A DNA stretch of 64,000 nucleotides from Halococcus agarilyticus (GCF_000334895.1 NZ_BAFM01000010.1:1-64000), one strand, 5' to 3'. Counted from the stretch's first letter, positions 9,525-20,569 are shown. The notes: generated by a model from the letters alone, not told the origin. Numbers and translations: made by a program.

Positions 9525-9590
9525 GCGCCATACCCCAGCCGCCGGCGTGACTGACCGTTGGCGGTGGGGCTGTGGCCGGCGGCCGCGGGG

Positions 9591-9709
9591 CGGTGGTGCG
9601 GTGGCAGATGCGGTGCGGGCCTCGGCGGATCGAGGGCGAGCGACCGGAGTTCTCGTGAGTAGCGCGGGACCGAAGGTCCCGCGGACCGTTCGCGCGGCGA
9701 AGCCGCGCG
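9591..9709 (-). repeat. Inverted copy of the intergenic repeat plus two GAA-loop hairpins
   Basis: Bases 9591-9648 are the inverse of the repeats found before hemL. Next come GCGGGACC-GAA-GGTCCCGC (9664-9682) and CGCGCGGC-GAA-GCCGCGCG (9691-9709), both perfect 8-bp stems. The gap separates converging hemL and the SWIM gene, so the hairpins could act at the 3' ends of both transcripts. Confidence 0.6.
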
Positions 9710-9744
9710 AAGAAGCCGTCTCGTAGCACAGCAAAAAAGTGGGT

Positions 9745-10098
9745 TTAGAGGAATTCGCGGACCTCGGCGTACCACATGTCGTGGTGATCGAGCGCGTCGA
9801 CCCGGCGGGCGATGGCGACCGCGAGGACGTGCCAGCAGGCCTCGTCGGGATCGTCCGAATCGAGGTTGTACGCCGAGTCCTTGCAGGTGCAGCCCCCGTT
9901 CTCGACGACGTACTCCTCGGTGTGGCCCACCACGACGGTGAAATCGCGGTACTGCTTGACGCGACGCTCGGCGACCGCCTCGATCGCACGCACCCCGCGG
10001 TCGCCGTGGACGCGGATGATCTGTTGGGTCACGTCCGAGTCGAGTTCGCCCGCGTCGGCGAGCGCCGCCCGCCACCCCTCGGTCGCTGTCACGGCCAT
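9745..10098 (-). CDS. Small SWIM-type zinc-finger protein
   Basis: A 117-residue protein with a CTCKDSAYN...CWH pattern near residues 83-104, a CxCx(n)CxH zinc motif typical of SWIM fingers. The N-terminal half is helical and the middle forms strands (FTVVVGHTEEYVV). Start ATG 10098 is chosen over the longer frame because a TATA-like gttttgacc lies about 27 nt upstream. SWIM domains bind nucleic acids or proteins and are common in haloarchaea as stand-alone small proteins. The partner is unknown. Confidence 0.7.
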   Translation of the reverse strand: MAVTATEGWRAALADAGELDSDVTQQIIRVHGDRGVRAIEAVAERRVKQYRDFTVVVGHTEEYVVENGGCTCKDSAYNLDSDDPDEACWHVLAVAIARRVDALDHHDMWYAEVREFL

Positions 10099-10289
10099 CC
10101 GTTCGGACGGATCGGTCAAAACACGTTCGATGGCCTGGCGTCGGCGGTCGTTCCGATCGATGACAAGCGACGTGGTCGTGATCCCGACCGTTCGAAAGCG
10201 AAACCGGCACGACCGGGCGGGCGACCGTCGAGAGGCGAACGCGGTCGTTCGAGCAGTAGCTACAAGGAGACACGACCGAATCACGCTCC

Positions 10290-11513
10290 ATGGCCACCGG
10301 ATTCCCGTCGGAGATCGATCGCCGCCGCGTCGCCTGGTGGCTCGTCGCCGCCGGCGTGGTCGCCATTGTCGGACTGTTCTTCCTCTCCTTCGTGGGGACG
10401 TTCGTCTTCGGACTGTTCGTCTACTACGGGGCCCGGCCCGTCAATCGGCGGATCCAGTCCCGAGTCGATTCGCGGGTGATCGCGGCGACGGTCACGCTCC
10501 TGTTCATCGTCCTCCCGACGCTGGCGCTGCTCGGGTACACCGGCGTCGTCGCGTTTCGGGAGTTCACCACTTTCGCCGGACCCGGTGCGGTCGATACGGT
10601 GCTGAACCGCCTCCCGGGTAACCAGCAGTCGATCGCCGGGGCCCTCCGGAACCTGCCGCAGCTCGCGCGCCGGCTCGGCCAGGTCTCGGGCGTCCAGCAG
10701 GGGCTCACCACGGCGTTGGGGACGCTCGGGGCGATCTCGAACGGGCTGCTCCACCTCACGCTGGCGCTGACGTTCGCCTTCTTCCTCTACCGGGACGGCA
10801 ACCGACTGGAGTCGTGGTATCGGGCGGAGGTCGGGGGTCGCGACACCGCCGCGTACTCGTATCTCGCGGGCGTCGACGCGGATCTCGAGGTGGTCTACTT
10901 CGGGAACGTGCTCACCGTGCTCGCGGTCACGATCGGTTCGATCGTGGTCTACAACGGGTACAACGTGCTCGCGCCGACGGCCGTCACCCTCCCGCTCCCG
11001 ACGCTGCTGGCCGTTCTCACTGGCCTCGCGACGTTCGTCCCGCTGGTGGTCGGGAAAGTCGTGTACGTCCCCGCGGCGGCGTACCTCGCGTGGCGGGCGG
11101 TCGAGGCCGGTGCGGATCTCCTCGTCTACCCGATCGTCTTCCTGGTGGTTGCCTTCCTCCTCCTCGACATCATCCCGCAGTCGATCGTGCGCCCGTACAT
11201 CTCGGGCCAGACCATGCACGAGGGCGCGGTGCTGTTCGCCTACATCCTCGGCGCGGCGCTGTTCGGGTGGTACGGGCTCTTCCTCGGTCCGTTCCTGCTG
11301 GTGATCGTGGTCCAGTTCGCGAACGTCGTTCTCGGCGATCTGATCCGAGGACGGCCCTTCTCGCCAGCGCCGACCGAGACGACGTCGCTCGGAACCGACC
11401 CCACCGAGGCGAAGGTCGACGCCGTCGGCCAGGCGACGGCCGACGACGGAGATCAGTCCGCCGAAATCGACGACGAGGGAACGACCACGGACGAGACCAC
11501 CGACGACGGGTAG
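10290..11513 (+). CDS. AI-2E family (PerM-like) membrane protein
   Basis: A 407-residue polytopic protein with about eight membrane segments. The order is typical of the AI-2E exporter/PerM family: two N-terminal helices, a soluble region (residues about 95-150), then a cluster of helices. The family motif GLFLGPFLLVI lies near residue 331, followed by an acidic cytosolic tail of about 60 residues. Bacterial relatives have been linked to autoinducer-2 export or Na+/H+ antiport, so the substrate here cannot be assigned. It is divergent from the SWIM protein gene. Confidence 0.8.
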   Translation: MATGFPSEIDRRRVAWWLVAAGVVAIVGLFFLSFVGTFVFGLFVYYGARPVNRRIQSRVDSRVIAATVTLLFIVLPTLALLGYTGVVAFREFTTFAGPGAVDTVLNRLPGNQQSIAGALRNLPQLARRLGQVSGVQQGLTTALGTLGAISNGLLHLTLALTFAFFLYRDGNRLESWYRAEVGGRDTAAYSYLAGVDADLEVVYFGNVLTVLAVTIGSIVVYNGYNVLAPTAVTLPLPTLLAVLTGLATFVPLVVGKVVYVPAAAYLAWRAVEAGADLLVYPIVFLVVAFLLLDIIPQSIVRPYISGQTMHEGAVLFAYILGAALFGWYGLFLGPFLLVIVVQFANVVLGDLIRGRPFSPAPTETTSLGTDPTEAKVDAVGQATADDGDQSAEIDDEGTTTDETTDDG

Positions 11514-11618
11514 AACCGCACGCGTCCGTCGGAGCAACAGCGGGGCGTCGCTCCAGTCCCACACGCCCGTCGTCGAGGCAAGGACCGGCTTTTTGACGCT
11601 GTTGGGCGTGGTCGGCGT

Positions 11619-11852
11619 ATGGGAAGCCGCCGATCCGACTCCGACACGCAGTGGGAGTACGAAACCCTCAGGCCGCCGAGAGGCGAGACGAGAAAGGAGT
11701 CCGAGGACCCGAAGGACGAACTCAACGACCTCGCCGCCGAGGGGTGGCGACTCGTCGACACCATCGACTACACCGGCGGCGGAACCAAGTTCATCGTGTT
11801 CGAGCGCCCCGCCGGTTCGAGCGACGACTCCGAGGATGGTGGTTCGTCGTGA
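11619..11852 (+). CDS. DUF4177-like small protein, module A
   Basis: A 77-residue protein with the DUF4177 pattern: WEYETL near the N-terminus, LNDLAAEGWRLV in the middle and a final strand (TKFIVFERP). It ends in an acidic Ser/Asp tail. Its stop overlaps the GTG start of the next gene by four bases, indicating translational coupling. A close paralogue at 13448 is coupled in the same way to a paralogous membrane protein. Function is unknown. The constant pairing suggests it acts with or regulates the membrane partner. Confidence 0.75.
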   Translation: MGSRRSDSDTQWEYETLRPPRGETRKESEDPKDELNDLAAEGWRLVDTIDYTGGGTKFIVFERPAGSSDDSEDGGSS

Positions 11853-12892
11853 GTTCCGACATCGACGAATCGAACGTCGACACGGACATCGACGTCAGCA
11901 CGCCGAACACGATGCGCGAGCGTGCGGGTGAAAGCCGGCTCAAGCTTTGGTTGCTGCTGGGGGCGAACCGCCTCGTCGTCACCGGCGTCCTCGCGGTTGC
12001 GATGTTCGCCGTGTTCGTCGTGGGCGTCACGGTGCTCCCGCCGCCGCTGGTCCCACAGCTCGAATCCGGCGACACGATCGAGACGATGTTCTCGGCGATG
12101 CTCGGTGCGATCATCACCGGCGTCACCCTCGTCGTCACGATCGGTCAGCTCGTGCTCTCCCAGGAGAACGGCCCGCTCGGCGAGCAGCGCGAGCGGATGG
12201 AGAACTCGATGGACTTCCGGGACTACACCGAGGAGCTGATCGGCACGCCGAGCCCCGCGGACCCCTCGGCGTTCCTGCGTGGTCTCGTCGACCTCTCCCA
12301 GGAACGCGCCGAGGCGGTGCGCGACGGTCTCAGCGACATCGACAGCGACCAGCTCCAGTGGGAGACCGAAGAGTTCACCGAGAGCCTGATCGGCAACTCC
12401 GAAACCGTGCGCGACCAGCTCGACGGCGCGACGTTCGGCACGTTCGACGTGCTGTTCGCCGCCCTGAACTACAACTACGGCTGGAAGATCTACCAGGTCG
12501 AGCGCCTCCTCCACGACCACGAGGAGGACCTCGGCCAGCCCGAAAACGACCTCCTCAACGAGTTGAAGTCGGCGCTCTCGATGTTCGGGCCGGCGCGCGA
12601 ACACGTCAAGACCCTCTACTTCGAGTGGGCGCTGGTCACGCTCTCGCAGCTGATCCTCTACGCCGCGATCCCGGCGCTCGCCGTCGCGGGGATCATGCTC
12701 ACCGTCGCCGAACCCGGAACGCTCTCCGGAACCACGCTCGGGTTCGAGAACATCACTCTCCTGATCGGCGCTGCGTTCACCGTGACGCTGATCCCGTTCT
12801 TGCTGTTCACGTCGTATGTCCTGCGGATCGTGACCGTCGCGAAGCGCACGCTCGCGATCGAGCCGCTGATCCTCCGGGACTCACAGCGATAG
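11849..12892 (+). CDS. Four-helix membrane protein of duplicated module, copy A
   Basis: A 347-residue protein starting at GTG 11849 inside the stop of the DUF4177 gene (GTGA overlap). It has two N-terminal membrane helices (about residues 35-60 and 80-105). A long acidic helical cytosolic domain (about 110-255) contains MFGPAREHVKTLY. Two C-terminal helices follow, ending in TSYVLRIVTVAKRTL. The gene at 13638 is a paralogue with the same order of segments. The upstream extension of the frame only shadows the DUF4177 gene and is rejected. Not recognised beyond haloarchaeal conservation; a channel or sensor role is possible but unproven. Confidence 0.75.
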   Translation: MSSDIDESNVDTDIDVSTPNTMRERAGESRLKLWLLLGANRLVVTGVLAVAMFAVFVVGVTVLPPPLVPQLESGDTIETMFSAMLGAIITGVTLVVTIGQLVLSQENGPLGEQRERMENSMDFRDYTEELIGTPSPADPSAFLRGLVDLSQERAEAVRDGLSDIDSDQLQWETEEFTESLIGNSETVRDQLDGATFGTFDVLFAALNYNYGWKIYQVERLLHDHEEDLGQPENDLLNELKSALSMFGPAREHVKTLYFEWALVTLSQLILYAAIPALAVAGIMLTVAEPGTLSGTTLGFENITLLIGAAFTVTLIPFLLFTSYVLRIVTVAKRTLAIEPLILRDSQR

Positions 12893-12921
12893 CCCGCGCC
12901 TCCACGAGCCGGCTCTCGGCC

Positions 12922-13317
12922 TCACAGGACCCGGTTCCCGCCGGCGGTCACGTTCACCGTCTCGATCGTGGTCGAGTTGACGGTGTTGCTCGCGACGATC
13001 GTCGAATTCCGGTTCGCGGGGACGGTGAAGACGACCGTCGTCTGGCCGGGATCGACGCCGATCGTCCCGAACGATCGCCCGTTCGGCTCGATGACGGTGA
13101 GCTGGGTCACGTTGCCAGCAGCGCCGGTGGAGCGAAGCGTCGCGTTGACCCGGACGCCCGCTTCGATCCACGGCTCCGTCGCCGAGAGGCTCTCGAACAC
13201 GACCGAATCGTTCGTTTCGGCCGTGATCGTCGGATCGAGCGTGAGACAGCCGCCGGCCGCGAATCCGACGACGACGAGCGCCGCCGCGAGAACGCGCCGC
13301 CACGATGCTCTCGGCAT
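12922..13317 (-). CDS. Small haloarchaeal lipoprotein
   Basis: A 131-residue protein with a twin-Arg-like start (RASWRRVLAAA), a hydrophobic stretch and the lipobox AAGGC at about residues 20-24. The mature part is a beta-rich domain with several N-x-T/S sites, resembling CARDB-like immunoglobulin folds. It is inserted in opposite orientation between the two copies of the DUF4177/membrane protein module. It may be a chance resident or an outer-surface partner of that module. Confidence 0.7.
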   Translation of the reverse strand: MPRASWRRVLAAALVVVGFAAGGCLTLDPTITAETNDSVVFESLSATEPWIEAGVRVNATLRSTGAAGNVTQLTVIEPNGRSFGTIGVDPGQTTVVFTVPANRNSTIVASNTVNSTTIETVNVTAGGNRVL

Positions 13318-13447
13318 GGATGCCCGACACGGCGACGGAGAAAAACGGTTCTGCCTGCAACGTCGCGCCCGATCGAACGACTACGGACCCGCGGCTGCAG
13401 ACGGGCGCAAGGCCCTCACTTAACTGAGCGCCGCCGATCCGTACTGT

Positions 13448-13645
13448 ATGGTCGGCAATCGGCCGGTGAAGTGGGAGTACAAGACGCTCGAACCACCGAA
13501 GGGGTTGACCAAGCGCGAGACGATCGACCCGAGCGACCAGCTCAACGAACTCGGCGAGGAGGGCTGGGAGCTCACGGCGACGATCGACTACGACAAGGGC
13601 GGCACGAAGCTGCTGCTGCTCAAACGGCCGGTGTACGATGAGTGA
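13448..13645 (+). CDS. DUF4177-like small protein, module B
   Basis: A 65-residue paralogue of the protein at 11619, with the same WEYKTLEPP start, LNELGEEGWELT centre and TKLLLLKRP final strand. It lacks the acidic tail. Its last eight bases overlap ATG 13638 of the next gene, a second case of coupled translation in this duplicated module. Confidence 0.75.
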   Translation: MVGNRPVKWEYKTLEPPKGLTKRETIDPSDQLNELGEEGWELTATIDYDKGGTKLLLLKRPVYDE

Positions 13646-14639
13646 GAGGGATCTCTCCTCGGCCAACACCCTGCGCGAGCGAACCGACGTGAACAAGGTC
13701 CTCTTCTGGGTGCTTCTCGAAGCGAACCGATGGGCCGTTGTCGGGGGATTCGCGCTCGTCGTCTTCGTCGCGTTCATGCTGTTCGGCCTATTCAAGCCGC
13801 TCTTGCTGGCATCGATGATGGAATCGAGCGATATGGTCGAGACGGTGTTTTCGGCGCTGCTCGGTGCGATCATCACGAGCACGACGCTCGTGGTCTCGAT
13901 CAACCAGCTCGTGCTCTCCCAGGAAATCGGCTCGCTCGGCACCCAGCGCAGCCGGATGGACACGACGATGGATTTCTACCAGAACACCGACGACCTGCTC
14001 GAAACCACCACGCCCAGCGATCCGCCCGTTTTCCTCGAACGGCTCATCGAGACGTGTGAGGAGCGAGCAGGTGCGCTGCGCGAGGCCATCGCCGGGAACG
14101 AGAACGACGACCTCCGCGACCGCGTGAACGAGTACGTCGAGGACCTCGAAGAGAACGCGGACACGGCGCTCGACGAACTCGACGGCGCGGACTTCGGGAC
14201 GTTCGCCGTCGTCTCCCCGGCCCTCGATTTCAACTACGCCCAGAAGATCCACGACATCCGGCGTCTCGGCGAGGAGCACGAGGACGACCTCACCATCGAA
14301 GAGCGCACGGCGTTCCGGGAGATGCTGGAGGCGGTGACGATGTTCGGGCCGGTGCGCGAGTACGTGAAGGTGCTCTACATCCAGTGGGGGTTGGTGAAAC
14401 TCTCCCGGGCGATCCTCTACGCTGCGATCCCGGCACTCATCGTGGCCGGTGGCATGGTCGTCTTCGTCGATCCGAGCACGTTCACCGGCACCCTGCTGGG
14501 GCTCGAAACCATGCTCTGGGCCGTGAGCCTCGCCTTCACGATCTCGGTCACGCCCTTCCTCGTGTTCACGTCGTACGTGCTGCGGATCGCGACGCTCGCG
14601 AAACAGACGCTGACCGTGGGCCCGCTCGTCCTCACGTAG
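13638..14639 (+). CDS. Four-helix membrane protein of duplicated module, copy B
   Basis: A 333-residue paralogue of the 11849 product. Shared features include TLRERT near the N-terminus, [22 protein letters not shown] in helix 2, an acidic central region with [13 protein letters not shown], and the terminal [15 protein letters not shown]. Divergence is spread over the whole length, so the duplication is not recent. It is coupled to its DUF4177 partner by an 8-nt overlap. The function is unknown. Confidence 0.75.
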   Translation: MSERDLSSANTLRERTDVNKVLFWVLLEANRWAVVGGFALVVFVAFMLFGLFKPLLLASMMESSDMVETVFSALLGAIITSTTLVVSINQLVLSQEIGSLGTQRSRMDTTMDFYQNTDDLLETTTPSDPPVFLERLIETCEERAGALREAIAGNENDDLRDRVNEYVEDLEENADTALDELDGADFGTFAVVSPALDFNYAQKIHDIRRLGEEHEDDLTIEERTAFREMLEAVTMFGPVREYVKVLYIQWGLVKLSRAILYAAIPALIVAGGMVVFVDPSTFTGTLLGLETMLWAVSLAFTISVTPFLVFTSYVLRIATLAKQTLTVGPLVLT

Positions 14640-14715
14640 ACTGCTCGGGGCTCGGGAGCCATCGGCCGTCTCGGCGGAACGGGTCGCTTTTCGCGCTCGG
14701 CGACCCAGCCCCGCC

Positions 14716-15831
14716 ATGCAGGTTTCCGAGGGCGACCTCTCCGTTCGCGTTCCCGAACAGCCCGACGCGGGCGTCGGCGAGGGCGTCTTCTTCAACCCCG
14801 ACCAGGAGCTCAACCGGGATCTCACCGTCGCCGTGCTTCGAACGGTTCGCGACCGCGACGGCCGCGAGTCGTACCTCGATGCCCACGCCGCGACCGGGGT
14901 GCGGGGCGTGCGCGCGGCGAACGAGGGGTTCGACGCGACGCTGTGTGATCGCGATTCCGACGCGACCGAGCTCTGCCGGACGAACCTCGATCGGAACGGC
15001 CTCGACGGCACGGTCGAAACCAGGAACGCGAACGCGCTCCTGCACGAGCAGCATTTCGATATCGTGGATCTCGACCCGTTCGGCACGCCGATCCCCTTTG
15101 CCGACGCCGCCTTTCGGGGCGCGCGCCACTTCGTCTGCGTCACCGCGACCGACACCGCGCCGCTGTGTGGCGCACACAGAGAGAGCGGGATCCGGTCGTA
15201 CAGCGCCGTCCCGCAGAACACCGAGTACCACGCCGAGATGGGGCTTCGGGTCCTGCTGGGCGCGCTCGTCAGGACCGCTGCGCGGTACGACGTCGCCGCC
15301 ACCCCCGTGCTGAGTCACGCCACGAGCCACTACGTTCGGACGTATCTCTCGCTCTCGCGCCGGGCGAGCGACGCGAACGACGCGCTCGGCTCGGTGGGGT
15401 ACGTCCACCACTGCTTCTCGTGTCGCCACCGCGAGTCCCAGAGCGGACTGATCGCGCGCCCGCCGGACGAATGTCCGGCCTGTGGCGCGAACGTACGAAC
15501 CGCAGGTCCGCTCTGGCTCGCCAGGCCGCACGACGGCGTGTTCGTGGGTGACGTTCGCGACCGACTCACCGACGAGCTGGGCACCGCCGACCGCGCCCGC
15601 GACCTCCTCACGACGCTCGACGGGGAGCTCGATACGCCGACCCACTACGACCAGCACCGACTCTGTCGACAGTGGGGGCGCTCCGCGCGCGCGATGGACG
15701 AGTTCCTCGACCGGCTTCGCGGGGCGGGCTTTGCGGCCTCGCGGACCCACTACGGCGGAACGACGTTCAAGACCGACGCCACGGCCGCCGAGATCGAGAT
15801 TGCGACCGACCCGGGAAGCGGCTCTGCCTGA
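14716..15831 (+). CDS. trm1: tRNA (guanine26-N2)-dimethyltransferase Trm1
   Basis: Trm1 uses SAM to make m2,2G26 in tRNA. The 371-residue protein has the N-terminal [12 protein letters not shown] motif and the SAM-binding region [14 protein letters not shown] (residues about 56-69). The catalytic [11 protein letters not shown] lies near residue 118. A four-Cys zinc site follows in the C-terminal domain (CFSCRHRES...CPAC). Length and order match archaeal Trm1. It follows the duplicated membrane module with a 76-nt gap and is probably transcribed on its own. Confidence 0.95.
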   Translation: MQVSEGDLSVRVPEQPDAGVGEGVFFNPDQELNRDLTVAVLRTVRDRDGRESYLDAHAATGVRGVRAANEGFDATLCDRDSDATELCRTNLDRNGLDGTVETRNANALLHEQHFDIVDLDPFGTPIPFADAAFRGARHFVCVTATDTAPLCGAHRESGIRSYSAVPQNTEYHAEMGLRVLLGALVRTAARYDVAATPVLSHATSHYVRTYLSLSRRASDANDALGSVGYVHHCFSCRHRESQSGLIARPPDECPACGANVRTAGPLWLARPHDGVFVGDVRDRLTDELGTADRARDLLTTLDGELDTPTHYDQHRLCRQWGRSARAMDEFLDRLRGAGFAASRTHYGGTTFKTDATAAEIEIATDPGSGSA

Positions 15832-15909
15832 TCCGACCCCGGCTTCGGCGAGCGGTTCGAACGCAGCCCGAAGGTGAACTACTTGACGGCGGGGGCTGAA
15901 CCGAGCGGC

Positions 15910-16746
15910 GTGCAGGTCGGCAAGCGCGTCCGTGGACGGGTCGAGAACCTCGGTCCGGTGGCACGGACGGTCGTCGCGGTGGCCCGCGAGGAACAGATCA
16001 CGCTGCTCGCGGCGAGCCTCGCGTACTACCTGTTCCTCGCGCTCGTCCCGCTCGTACTCTTCACCGTGATCGGGCTCTCGCTGTTCGGCAACGGCCTTCT
16101 CTCGCAGGCGAGTACGGCGGCGTCGGGGACGGTGCTCCCGCGCGGGACGTCGGCACCCCGGCAGCTCCTCACCCAGACCAGCGGCCGGATCCGGGCCGCG
16201 GCGCTCGGAGCCGTCATCCTCGGGTGGAGCGGCCTCCGGATGTTCGGTGCGCTCGACGGGGCGTTCGCGGCGGTCTACGACGAACGTGAGGCGGTCTCAC
16301 TCACCGGGAAACTGATCGACGCGATCCTCGTGCTCGTGTCGGTGACGGTCGCGGCCGCGGCGCTCGCGGGAGTCAGCCTCGCGGTTGCGGTCGTCGTGGG
16401 GGACAACTCCGTACTGCGGTTCGTGAGCCCGCTCCTCCTGTTCGCCACGCTGGTCGGGGCCTTCCTCCCGATGTTCTACGTTCTGCCCGAGGTCGACGGC
16501 GTCTCGGTCCGTGAGGTCCTCCCGGGAGCGCTGTTCGCCGCGCTCGCGTGGACGGTCTCGGGCGTGGTCGTCCGGCTGTACGCCACCGCGTCGAGCAGCG
16601 TCGCCCTCTATGGGGCCATCGGCGGCCTGTTGCTCGTGCTCACGTGGCTGTACGTCGGCGGGCTCGCGCTGCTCGTGGGGGCGGCGCTCAACGCGAGCCT
16701 GGCGGGGCGGGTCGATCCCGACGCCGGGTGGCTGCCGACCCGCTGA
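15910..16746 (+). CDS. YihY/BrkB family membrane protein, first copy
   Basis: About 278 residues with six membrane segments. The family signature LLAASLAYYLFLALVPL occurs near the start, and the C-terminal pattern SVALYGAIGGLLLVLTWLYVGGLALLVGAALNA is split over the last helices. GTG 15910 (VQVGKRV) is preferred by comparison with the next gene, whose leaderless GTG start is clear; GTG 15874 is an alternative. Once mis-assigned as RNase BN, the family has no settled function. It is paired with a paralogue just downstream. Confidence 0.75.
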   Translation: MQVGKRVRGRVENLGPVARTVVAVAREEQITLLAASLAYYLFLALVPLVLFTVIGLSLFGNGLLSQASTAASGTVLPRGTSAPRQLLTQTSGRIRAAALGAVILGWSGLRMFGALDGAFAAVYDEREAVSLTGKLIDAILVLVSVTVAAAALAGVSLAVAVVVGDNSVLRFVSPLLLFATLVGAFLPMFYVLPEVDGVSVREVLPGALFAALAWTVSGVVVRLYATASSSVALYGAIGGLLLVLTWLYVGGLALLVGAALNASLAGRVDPDAGWLPTR

Positions 16747-16789
16747 CTCGACCCGCCTGGACGCGCCGAACGACACGGGCTCCCGCCGA

Positions 16790-16798
16790 TTATATATA
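16790..16798 (+). promoter_or_regulatory. TATA box for second YihY gene
   Basis: The sequence ttatatata is centred 27 nt before GTG 16821, predicting a leaderless transcript and fixing the start of the second YihY gene. It shows that the second paralogue has its own promoter despite only 74 nt between the genes. Confidence 0.65.
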
Positions 16799-16820
16799 CG
16801 CCTCGGTCGAAGGCGCGGTC

Positions 16821-17681
16821 GTGAGTACAAGTACGCGCGCGACTTCCTTCGGCCGGGCGTTCGTCGGGGAGGTCCAGGAAAAGGAGATCACGTTCATCGC
16901 GGCGAGCATCGCGTACTACGCGTTCGTCTCGCTGATTCCCCTGCTGTTGCTCCTGCTCGTCACGCTCTCGGTCGTCGTCGATCCCTCGACGGCCCAGGAG
17001 GTCGTGAACAGCGCGACGAGTTCGCTACCGGCGAGCGCACAGGACCTCGTGAGCGGTGCGATCGACGGCCAGAGCGGGGCCGGGGGCGCGACGGCCGTCA
17101 GCTTCGTCGCGCTGCTCTGGAGCGCGCTCAAACTCTTCCGTGGACTGGACACCGCGTTCTCGCGGGTGTACGGCCGCGAATCCGGCAGCATCGTGACCCA
17201 GGTCAAAAACGGCGTCATCACGCTGGCCGCGATAGTCCTCGGCGCGATCGCCGCGGTTGGGATCGCCGCCGCGGCGTCGTTCTGGCCGGTCGAGGTCGAG
17301 TTCGCCGGCGTCTCCGCGGCGGCGATCGTCGGGACGCTTGCAACGTTGCTCGCGCTCACGATCGTCCTGCTGCCGCTCTATTACTTCCTTCCCGGACACG
17401 ACGTAGCGGTACGCGAGGCGATACCGGGGGCAGTGTTGGCTGCCGTCGGACTCACCGTGCTTCAGGTCGTCTTCCGGATCTACGCGGCGCGGGCCGGTGC
17501 GTTCGAGGCTTACGGGGTCCTCGGCGGGGTGTTGTTGCTGGTGACGGTGCTGTATTTCGCCGGGATGGTCCTCCTGCTCGGGGTGCTGTTGAACGCACTC
17601 CTCGCCGGTCGCGTCGCCGGCCGTGAGACACAGACCGAAGGTGGTCTCGCGGCGCGGTTGCGCTCGGGAGGTGGCTCATGA
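16821..17681 (+). CDS. YihY/BrkB family membrane protein, second copy
   Basis: A 286-residue polytopic protein with the family pattern FIAASIAYYAFVSLIPLLLL near residues 21-40 and the terminal GVLGGVLLLVTVLYFAGMVLLLGVLLNALLAGR in pieces. GTG 16821 is selected from the strong TATA box 27 nt upstream; the longer frame shadows the previous gene. Its stop overlaps the next start by four bases, so it is co-translated with the small membrane protein downstream. Function is unknown. Confidence 0.8.
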   Translation: MSTSTRATSFGRAFVGEVQEKEITFIAASIAYYAFVSLIPLLLLLLVTLSVVVDPSTAQEVVNSATSSLPASAQDLVSGAIDGQSGAGGATAVSFVALLWSALKLFRGLDTAFSRVYGRESGSIVTQVKNGVITLAAIVLGAIAAVGIAAAASFWPVEVEFAGVSAAAIVGTLATLLALTIVLLPLYYFLPGHDVAVREAIPGAVLAAVGLTVLQVVFRIYAARAGAFEAYGVLGGVLLLVTVLYFAGMVLLLGVLLNALLAGRVAGRETQTEGGLAARLRSGGGS

Positions 17682-18130
17682 GCCGCGAGGACACCGAGAC
17701 CGACGATGTCGGCGATCCGGTCCGGGAGGACGAGGGCCTCGGCGAGCGAATCGACGACGACCGCACCGAGACCGCGACTGTCGAGGACGTCGAGACGCTG
17801 CGGGCCGACGTGGTGGCGTTCGCCGACGAGGTCGAAGAGCGGATCGTCAAGCGCGACGCGCTCGAAAGCGATCTCAGACAGTACGTCCGCAAGCGCCAGC
17901 GCCGCGGCCACGCGCGCGGCTGGGGGCCGTATCTCGTCCTCCTCTACGGCACCGCGATGACGATCGGCGCGTTCGCCCTGCTGAACGGCGGCTGGGCGAT
18001 CCTCGCGATGCTCGTTGTCTGGCTCTCGACGCTCGGCCTCTACGTGTTGATGGTGCTCGTCGGCCTCGCCGGGGCCGCACTCGGCCTCCCGGGGCGGCTC
18101 CGTGATCTGGTCGGTCGCATCCGATCGTAG
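17678..18130 (+). CDS. Small membrane protein coupled to YihY
   Basis: A 150-residue protein with a charged N-terminal half, a helical region rich in Glu/Arg (residues about 35-80) that may form a coiled coil, then two membrane helices (about 85-105 and 108-135). ATG 17678 overlaps the YihY stop by four bases (ATGA), so the pair is translationally coupled. Similar small proteins sit beside YihY genes in haloarchaea as far as can be judged, suggesting a shared membrane complex. No named family is claimed. Confidence 0.7.
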   Translation: MSREDTETDDVGDPVREDEGLGERIDDDRTETATVEDVETLRADVVAFADEVEERIVKRDALESDLRQYVRKRQRRGHARGWGPYLVLLYGTAMTIGAFALLNGGWAILAMLVVWLSTLGLYVLMVLVGLAGAALGLPGRLRDLVGRIRS

Positions 18131-18195
18131 CGACGCCGCGAGCGTTCGCTGGCGATTCTCACGGCGATCGACGAAAATCGAGGACGAAGCCGCGT

Positions 18196-19566
<1,371 letters not shown>

Positions 19567-19660
19567 GCTTCGTGCCTACTCGGTGGGAGACCCCGGGCTA
19601 CAAAAACACTACCCTTCGTCGCAAATATTGAATGCGGGACAGGAACTGGATATTCGTAAA

Positions 19661-19667
19661 GTTTTAC
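19661..19667 (+). promoter_or_regulatory. TATA-like box for lrp
   Basis: The sequence gttttac is centred about 28 nt before ATG 19693. It forms an imperfect palindrome with preceding gtaaa, which could serve as an autoregulatory operator in the shared glnA-lrp spacer. Confidence 0.5.
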
Positions 19668-19692
19668 TCCCCGGAATCAGTACGGGAGTGTG

Positions 19693-20151
19693 ATGACGTA
19701 CGAAAACCTCGATACGGAACTCGTCAACGCGCTGCTGGGCGACGGTCGTGCCAGCCTCCGGAGCCTCGCCGACGACCTCGACGTCTCGGTGACGACGGTC
19801 TCGAATCACCTCGCGGATCTCGAAGACGAGGGCGTCATCCGGGGGTACTCGCCCACGGTGGACTACAACGCGCTCGGCTACGACGTCACCGCCGTGATCC
19901 AGCTCAAGGTCGACGGCAGCGCGCTGCCCGACATCACCGATCGGCTCCGCGAGCACGACCAGATGATCTCGGTGTACGAGGTCACCGGCGATCACGACAT
20001 CGTTGCGATCGGGAAGTTCGAGGACACCGACGACATGAACGACGCGATCAAGACGCTGCTCGCCGACGCCGACATCCGCGAATCGAACACCAACGTCGTG
20101 CTCAACACCGTGAGCGAGCACGAACAGTTCGAACTCGACATCGAGGATTAG
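19693..20151 (+). CDS. lrp: Lrp/AsnC family transcriptional regulator
   Basis: A 152-residue regulator. The N-terminal winged helix-turn-helix ([28 protein letters not shown], split over residues 10-40) is followed by the RAM/AsnC effector domain (about 65-150) with [13 protein letters not shown]. Such proteins form octamers that bind amino acids. ATG 19693 is chosen over GTG 19690 from TATA spacing. Divergence from glnA points to a role in nitrogen or amino-acid control. Confidence 0.92.
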   Translation: MTYENLDTELVNALLGDGRASLRSLADDLDVSVTTVSNHLADLEDEGVIRGYSPTVDYNALGYDVTAVIQLKVDGSALPDITDRLREHDQMISVYEVTGDHDIVAIGKFEDTDDMNDAIKTLLADADIRESNTNVVLNTVSEHEQFELDIED

Positions 20152-20492
20152 ACCGCCGCGAGCGCGACCCCGAGGTTCAGTCCGGTGACACCGGCCCCGA
20201 GGGCGATCAGGCCCAGAAAGAAGCATCGCCAGCCCGGAACCGTCCTGATGAACCGTTCGCCGGCGAGCGCGAGGACGCCCGCGAGCACCGCCGCGGCGAG
20301 TTTGACGCCGAGTGCGAGCGTCGGCGTCGGGAGCAACGCTCGGACGAGCGGGTTCGATTCGAACTCCACGCCAACGAGCGCCGCGGCCACGAGCGTCGAG
20401 ACGCCATCGAACACCCCCCACGCGATCACCACGCCGACGACCAGCTCGGCGTAGTCGACCTCGCGTTCGGCCCACGGTGAACGGCTCTCCAC
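20148..20492 (-). CDS. DUF5658-like small membrane protein
   Basis: A 114-residue protein with three to four membrane helices. It has the pattern [10 protein letters not shown]...NPLVRALLP followed by [12 protein letters not shown], similar to DUF5658 proteins of archaea. Its stop overlaps the lrp stop by four bases in convergent orientation. The ATG at 20492 is the first start after the promoter region. The role is unknown. Confidence 0.65.
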   Translation of the reverse strand: MESRSPWAEREVDYAELVVGVVIAWGVFDGVSTLVAAALVGVEFESNPLVRALLPTPTLALGVKLAAAVLAGVLALAGERFIRTVPGWRCFFLGLIALGAGVTGLNLGVALAAV

Positions 20493-20569
20493 ACGGAAAG
20501 CGAAGGGCTACACACGGAAGTGGTCGCCGACTAGATGCGTAAAAATTCGGTGTCGTTTGGGCGGTGCGA

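Noticed and set aside
11651-11848. N-terminal extension of the membrane protein of module A
   Set aside because: It shadows the DUF4177 gene; the GTG at 11849 in the overlap is a better start and matches the paralogue's layout.
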